Below, piece after piece: positions 58,709-64,000 of a stretch of 64,000 bases of DNA. The DNA comes from Ovis canadensis (Eukaryota; Chordata; Mammalia; Artiodactyla; Bovidae), in NCBI RefSeq assembly GCF_042477335.2, contig NC_091257.1, forward strand, positions 46,966,501 through 47,030,500, in the 5' to 3' direction. The first letter of the stretch is position 1, and the number at the start of each line of letters is the position of its first letter. The notes below the pieces were generated by a model. The model was not told the origin of the DNA. It ran no database searches and saw only the letters and a program-made list of their open reading frames with translations. Both the position numbers and the translations under genes were made by a program.

Positions 58709-58873
58709 TTGAAGGCAGTGAAAGCTTATGGACTAAGGATCCATTGACCAATATTTACTATCAGATAAATTCCAAAGCTGCTTTAACTTGGCACCAGGCG
58801 AGGAAGAGCTGCCAACAACAGGATGCCGAACTCTTGAGCATCACAGAGATACACGAGCAGACATACCTGACAG
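58709..58873 (+). CDS. MRC1: MRC1 exon 4: start of C-type lectin-like domain 1
   Basis: 165 bases, phase 1 at both ends, residues 213-267. It starts (F)EGSESLWTKDPLTNIYY and ends EIHEQTYLTG. This is the N-terminal half of CTLD1: beta strand, alpha-1 helix (ALTWHQARKSC) and the ELLSI strand. CTLD1 of the mannose receptor does not carry the Ca-dependent sugar site, which is in CTLD4. The acceptor is 'ggcttcttttgcag' and the donor 'acag|gtaatg'. Exon 5 was not found before the window end, so the gene model is partial. Confidence 0.96.
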
Positions 58874-58929
58874 GTAATGATGTGAAATGAAAACAAAGTT
58901 GTGAGGTCATGATTGTTGTCTTTCTATGC

Positions 58930-59040
58930 GTGTGTGCATGCTCAGTTGCTCAGTTGTGTCCAACTCTTTGCGACCCCATGGACCGCCAGACTCCTCTGTC
59001 CTTGGAATTTTCCAGGCAAGAATACTGGAGTGGGTTGCAG
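58930..59040 (-). mobile_element. Bov-tA SINE, antisense, truncated
   Basis: 'gctcagttgctcagttgtgt' to 'gaatactggagtgggttgca'. It lies 57 bases after the exon 4 donor. Confidence 0.85.
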
Positions 59041-59179
59041 TTTAACTTAAAAGCAAATAGCACAAATAATTATAGATATCATGATAGAGTCAGTCCTAAA
59101 CAGATGGTGCAGAGGGCATGACAAATGTGAAACCTGTAAAAGACACCTGAAATGACAAATAGGTTTTGTCTCATGAGCC

Positions 59180-59300
59180 TTTTAAAAAATTTATTTTTTA
59201 ATTGAAGGATAATTGCTTTACATAATTTTGTTGCTTTCTGTCAAACATCAGCATGAATCAGCCATAGGTATACATATGTCCCCTCCCTCTTGAATGTAGC
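59180..59300 (-). mobile_element. L1-BT-type 3' end, antisense
   Basis: 'ttgaaggataattgctttac', 'catcagcatgaatcagccat' and 'ggtatacatatgtcccctcc'. Confidence 0.82.
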
Positions 59301-59562
59301 CAACTTTCTTCTATTAGTTGTGACAGTGTCTGGAACCTGTGCTGAGAAGGATTCTGAGGATTAATCTGGGCTCAGAGTGGAAGATGCCACGATCAATTAG
59401 CAATGTTTTAGACACAAGACATGGGTGCCAGACTGGTCAGGTATTCTAGGTCTAGCCTCAAGTCAGTGGTTTTCCACTATCGTTGAAGAATTTACTCCCA
59501 CCACAAACAGGGACAAGAGCTGGTTTTTTTTTTTTTTTTCCCCACCTCCTAGCTCTTAAATT

Positions 59563-59849
59563 GGAGAAGGCAATGGCACCCCACTCCAGTACTCTTGCCT
59601 GGAAAATCCCATGGATAGAGGAGCCTGGTAGGCTGCGGTCCATGGGGTCGCTAAGAGTCGGACACGACTGAGTGACTTGACTTTCGCTTTTCACTTACAT
59701 ACATTGGAGAAGGAAATGGTAACCCACTCCCGTATTCTTGCCTAGAGAATCCCAGGGATGGGGGAGCCTGGTGGGCTGCCGTCTATGGGGTTGCACAGAG
59801 TCGGACACGACTGAAGTGACTTAGCAGCAGCAGCAGCAGCAGCAGCAGC
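59563..59849 (+). mobile_element. Young Bov-A2-type dimeric SINE
   Basis: Complete dimer: 'gagaaggcaatggcacccca' monomer, linker 'cttttcacttacatacattg', second monomer, and (AGC)n at 59823-59852. The 12-bp duplication 'agctcttaaatt' at 59551-59562 and 59850-59861 is perfect. Confidence 0.93.
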
Positions 59850-59852
59850 AGC
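59823..59852. repeat. (AGC)10 microsatellite in SINE tail
   Basis: Thirty bases of uninterrupted AGC, the longest of the CAG-type SINE tails in this window. Confidence 0.95.
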
Positions 59853-60474
59853 TCTTAAATTCCCAGACTACTGGTTTTCAGGTCTTACTGATACTGTTTC
59901 TACAATTATTTTTTTTTTGCATTTGTTTATATGTGAAAATGAAAAGAATTAGTGTTTGCTTGAGATGAGAGGTTCTGTTTTAACTTCTGTAATCCTTGCT
60001 TGGGGAACAGAGAGATCAGGACCAGAAATAAGTGTGAGGTTAAGAGCATCCCCCATTTCCTGCTCTAGAATCTCTCCTCCCATTCACCTTGACCCTGCTT
60101 CTAGCTTAATCTATCTCTGTTCCAGTCACCACCATGTTGAAAAAACCCTTAGTGGCTTCTCGTTTCTTATCAAATAATCAACAACACATCTTTGCCTGAC
60201 TTCCAGGGGCTGTCCCCTGTCCACTGAGTGCTCCCCATTGTGCTTTTCACAGTCTTGACAGAAGAAAAGTTTTGGGTTTCTCATCTAATGTCTCATACTT
60301 TCTCACCTCCACATCTGTTTCCATGGCATTTTTTGTATCTGGGATTCCCCACATGTTATCCAGTTGAAAGGCAATCTTCTCCCTTTCTGTCTGCATTTCT
60401 CTTACTTGTTTACCAGTTTTATAAAAGTTACTTATATATGTTCTACTTCCCCTACTAAATTATACATACATTCA

Positions 60475-60680
60475 TTTTAAATTCATTCATTCATCCTATA
60501 AGATGGTATCAGTGCGTGGGGCACTGTTTTAGGTCTTAGGGACATAACGATACCAAAGCCAGTCATGTTCTGTCCATGTGGAGCTTAAAGTTCAATGGGG
60601 AAAACACATAAACAAGAAAACAAACAATTAAATACAAATTATTATTAAATGCCACAGAGAGAGCAAACTGAATGCTGTGT
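60475..60680 (+). mobile_element. LINE2 (L2) 3' fragment
   Basis: 'aaattcattcattcatccta', 'gcgtggggcactgttttagg' and 'catgtggagcttaaagttca'. Confidence 0.75.
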
Positions 60681-60889
60681 AGAAAAAGGATTGTAGGGGC
60701 AGACAGCTGAAAGTGAGGGATGTCTTGTGACTAGGTATGTCCCCACCCCCAGAGAGATTCACACACAGCAGAACCTTCCAAGGAAGACAGTATTGAATAT
60801 TTGCTGACTGACAAACGAGGACGCAACACAAGAAAAGCAATTATTTAGAAATTCAGCCTCACATTTGGACCAGTGGTCGGTTTATGGCA

Positions 60890-61080
60890 AGAAGACAGTG
60901 GTTCTTAAGTGTGAAGTTGCTTATCCGTTACTAGGGAACTTTGTTAAAGTGAAGCTGCCTGGGTGCACACCCCAGAGAATGTAGATTAGTAGGTGTAATG
61001 TGGGAGCCCAGGAATCTTCATATGATCAATTTTCCAGGTGATTCTGGGGCAAGTGGATGAGGACCACACTTGGTAAAATG
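60890..61080 (+). mobile_element. MER5-type (hAT-Charlie) DNA transposon
   Basis: 'gacagtggttcttaagtgtg' at the left, 'ggaatcttcatatgatcaat' internally and 'gaggaccacacttggtaaaa' at the right. Confidence 0.78.
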
Positions 61081-61100
61081 CTATATTCAACATATAGCAT

Positions 61101-61147
61101 TGTCAAACATGTCAAACATGTGTCAAACATGCTGTGTCAAACATGCC
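61101..61147. repeat. Short tandem repeat of 'gtcaaacat'
   Basis: Four copies of 'gtcaaacatg' with 0-5 base spacers. Likely slippage. Confidence 0.85.
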
Positions 61148-62424
61148 TACCGATTCCATCTGCCTGGACAGCAGGCAGCAGAGCTCAGAGGTATAGGGCA
61201 CAGACTTAGGAGCCTGACTGCCTGAACCCCGCATCTGTGAAGCTGGGGGACCTTGGGGGTAATACCTGAGGCTTCTATGCTGCAGTGACATCATCTGTTA
61301 AGGGAGAAAGTGTGTGTTACCTGGTTTAGGGGACAGAGTTGTCCCCAGCCTTACCTCATTATCTAGGACTTTGCTTTCTCCAACTCCTTTTGGATGATAT
61401 CTCCATCAACTGAAACACATTTCTCCTATAAGTTACTGTTTTTAAACTGAATTTGAAGATGTTGGTTGCATCCTATTTTAGGTAGAAAAAAATGTAACAT
61501 GCATTATATTTTAGTACAACTTTGTGAAATATACAAGGCATTATTAAGAAAGATTTTTCTACTTCTTGCCCATTTCTGAGGACTAAATCATGAAAACTGG
61601 CTCCACTGTAATGAAAGCTTTGTTGCAATAGTTAGGCACCAAGTATAACTTTGAAAACACCAAGTATAACATTTTTCCTATTAGTGTAACTGCAGCCGCC
61701 ATTTTCTTTCCGGCGTTATTAAGGAAATTGAAGACAGAAAAGCAGTGACCTCACTGGGGGTGTTGTCCTAGTCTGTGTTGGTCTTTGGGGCCTTTGTATG
61801 TAGTGTTGGGACAAAGTACAGAGAGATCAATGTTTATAACCATGTATCGAGATAAGGAGAAGAGGAAAACAGACAGAGATAGATGATATTTATGTAGATG
61901 ATGAAGGAAGAGAAATGATGAGCTGAGGCAATCCTGGTGTGATGTGTGCTGGCTTGCATGGGTGAGAGAAAACTATATCAGTTGAAATGGTTTCACTTGG
62001 CTTTTTTTTTTTTTTTAATGGATCTGTTTGTGTGTTGTGTTATCTTGACTCTTCTGAGTTTTGCATGTTTTCTGGCTTTCCAGAAGTGAAGGGACAGAGC
62101 ACAGGTTACTTTTGGACTCTCTTTCCAGCTGCCTAGAGCAAAGGGGCCACGTGGGCAGGACAGCATCACTGCCCAGCCCTCCACTCACTTCCGCGTTTCC
62201 GGCTCCAGCTCTGCTATCAGGCGCTGGCTGCAGGAAATGCTTCCCTAATCAGCAAGAGCTATTATTGTGTCCTCAGGGGAGCAAACAAGACCAAAGAGAT
62301 TTTGAGGCAGAGTTCACCTCAGATACTTAGTTGAATCTCATCCAAGCCCCTGGAATTTCAGTCAGCAAATTTGAATTGAAATCCGGGTAAGAATGACTTC
62401 TCGAATGGGATGTGTAGTATTTCC

Positions 62425-62578
62425 TGCCTTTTCGTGTTTTTTTTTTTTTTTTTTAATTTTTAGCCATACCACACAGCATGTGGGATCTTAGTTCCTTGAC
62501 AAAAGATCAAACCCATGCCTCTCTGCATTAGAAGCAGGGAATCTTAACCTTTGTACCACCAGGGAAGTCCCTCCCTCT
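62425..62578 (-). mobile_element. CHR-type SINE, antisense
   Basis: T-run, then 'agccataccacacagcatgt', 'ttccttgacaaaagatcaaa' and 'accaccagggaagtccct'. Confidence 0.84.
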
Positions 62579-62924
62579 TTGCCTTAAGTCAGAAATACCA
62601 AGCATGAGGGGACAAAAGGAGTCTGAGGGAGAATTTAAAAATTAATACAGACTTTTGTTTTTCTGGAAAGAAGATATTCATGACATTTGGAATTTATTGG
62701 CATAAATTGGCGAATACTCTTCTTCTAGAAAATGAAGGTGTGAGTGGGGGATTGTCATTCACTCCATTCTGGGAAGAGGATCACTAAAATTTTTTGGAAG
62801 CCACAAATACAATAGTTATACTTTTAAAATAAAATATGATTTGTTTTACGTGAGAAATTTTAAGAGTAAATTTCATTTGACAAAAAAGTATAAGCCTCTT
62901 TCATGACTCTGAGATCAAATCAGC

Positions 62925-63130
62925 TATTATTTATTAAACAGTTTTTGTGTGTCAGACACAGCTTTATTTCTAAAGCTGATGCTAACCTGGTAAATAAGAA
63001 TTACTGTCTTCACTTTATAGATGAAGTAAGAGAAGGAAGGATGAGTTAGGAATTTTGCCTTATCCCAGATGTTCAGAAAATAACTGAACTGGAATTCAGC
63101 TCTGTCTTCCCATTACACTTTGCCCAGGTC
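62925..63130 (+). mobile_element. MIR-type ancient SINE
   Basis: 'cagtttttgtgtgtcagaca', 'cttcactttatagatgaagt' and 'aactgaactggaattcagct' in MIR-like order. Confidence 0.55.
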
Positions 63131-63817
63131 TCACTCACAAAATAAGCAAACATCTGATGGTCCCCAGCGCATGAAGGAGAATTCTTAATTTAGATGTCAA
63201 CAGCCCCTTGTTCTAGTAAATTTATTCTAGTAAACTGGCAATCTGATTTCACATTATCTGCTGGGCTAACAGCTTCTGCCCAGCAGCCAATTCTTACATT
63301 ACCCATTGTCACTTCATCGTCTCTTCTACTTCTGCCCTCAAAAATGTTGGGACACTCAATTGAATCTTCAGTTCTTGAAACTGATTTAAACTATGTATGT
63401 GCATGATTAGGATTTGCAGAACTGAAATAAGATACAGGAAGTGAAATTGGCTTGTTTACTCTGATTGTTTTTGCCAGTTTCCTATGGTGGTAGCTGGAGA
63501 ACGCATTGGATCACAGTAGAGAAAAGAAAAATATGGTGTAATATTGGACATTACTATGTCTTATAAATAAGTTCAAAAGTAGGTATTAACCATTTCAGAC
63601 AGTGCATACATGAAAATTAAACATTAAAAAGTTTAGCATGTGGAATTGATGCTTTGTGTAATAACACTAAAAACATTTGGTAATCTTCTTTATGAAATTG
63701 CAAACAGGTTAGAGAAAAAATTATGGAAAATACTCATCAGGTTTAAGTGACATATTTAACACAGAGTTTGAAATTTGTCAGTTGCACTTTTTGTCAGCTC
63801 TAATTCAGCATGGAGTG

Positions 63818-64000
63818 GTAGTTTTAGTTGCTAAGTAGTGTCTGACTCTTTGCAATCCCATGGACTGCAGCCTGCCATGCTCTTCTGTCCATGGGATTAT
63901 CCAAGCAAGAACACTGGAGTGGGTTGCCGATTCCTTCTCCAGAGGATCTTCCCGACCCAGGAATTGAACCTGGGTCTCCTGCATTGCAAGAAGATTCTTT
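63818..64000 (-). mobile_element. Bov-tA SINE, antisense, cut by window edge
   Basis: 'ttagttgctaagtagtgtct', 'gggttgccgattccttctcc' and 'cctgcattgcaagaagattc'. Confidence 0.88.

Larger units (their letters stand above)
58874..64000 (+). other. MRC1: MRC1 intron 4, 5' part (continues beyond window)
   Basis: No MRC1 exon 5 could be identified (I looked for the expected LWIGL motif and its splice context). Stretches with nothing recognised are 59300-59545, 59865-60470, 61150-62425, 62580-62920 and 63135-63815. A YY1/ETS-like motif pair lies at 61695-61715. Confidence 0.75.

Noticed and set aside
58874-64000. Search for MRC1 exon 5
   Set aside because: No segment encoding the expected LWIGL-type CTLD1 continuation with flanking AG and GT was found, so none is called.

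Overview
This window is nuclear DNA from a ruminant, almost certainly a bovid. The evidence is the repeat content: BovB (RTE) LINEs with their C-terminal reverse-transcriptase reading frame and (AACTGA)n tails, Bov-tA and dimeric Bov-A2-type SINEs ending in CAG-rich tails, CHR-type tRNA SINEs and L1-BT-type 3' ends. The sequence does not let me separate cattle, sheep, goat or buffalo. No bacterial, phage, CRISPR or operon-like structure is present.

Gene content is low and all genic sense is on the + strand. Bases 1-16231 look like the last intron of TMEM236. The final coding exon of TMEM236 (multi-pass membrane protein) is at 16232-16812, and its 3' UTR runs into the following unique sequence. 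An 18.4 kb spacer follows, filled by nested LINEs. It carries one gene-derived insertion on the - strand, a processed copy of POLR2K (28891-29800) with an intact 58-residue reading frame and a perfect 15-bp target-site duplication. MRC1 (mannose receptor CD206) starts at 35172. Exon 1 (signal peptide), exon 2 (cysteine-rich R-type lectin domain), exon 3 (fibronectin type II domain) and exon 4 (start of C-type lectin domain 1) can be placed to the base, and the gene runs off the right edge. The order TMEM236 then MRC1, both on +, matches the order I recall for human chromosome 10p12.

The region upstream of the MRC1 start has no clear canonical TATA box. It contains an ETS/IRF composite element, several PU.1-type cores, a CACGTG E-box and two TTCN3GAA palindromes, which fits a macrophage-restricted, cytokine-responsive promoter. 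All four MRC1 junctions checked are phase 1, and exons 2 to 4 are all multiples of three. Each domain is therefore a cassette that can be skipped without losing frame.

Most of the remaining sequence is transposable elements. Several insertions can be ordered in time from target-site duplications: CHR SINE and L1 into MIR, SINE into full-length BovB, BovB into L1-BT twice, and BovB, Bov-tA and POLR2K into one old L1. I found no previously undescribed biological system. The items most worth a second look are the intact POLR2K retrocopy, the MRC1 promoter architecture, the AT-rich weak acceptor of TMEM236, very young SINE insertions in MRC1 introns, and a possible intron-2 read-through isoform of MRC1.
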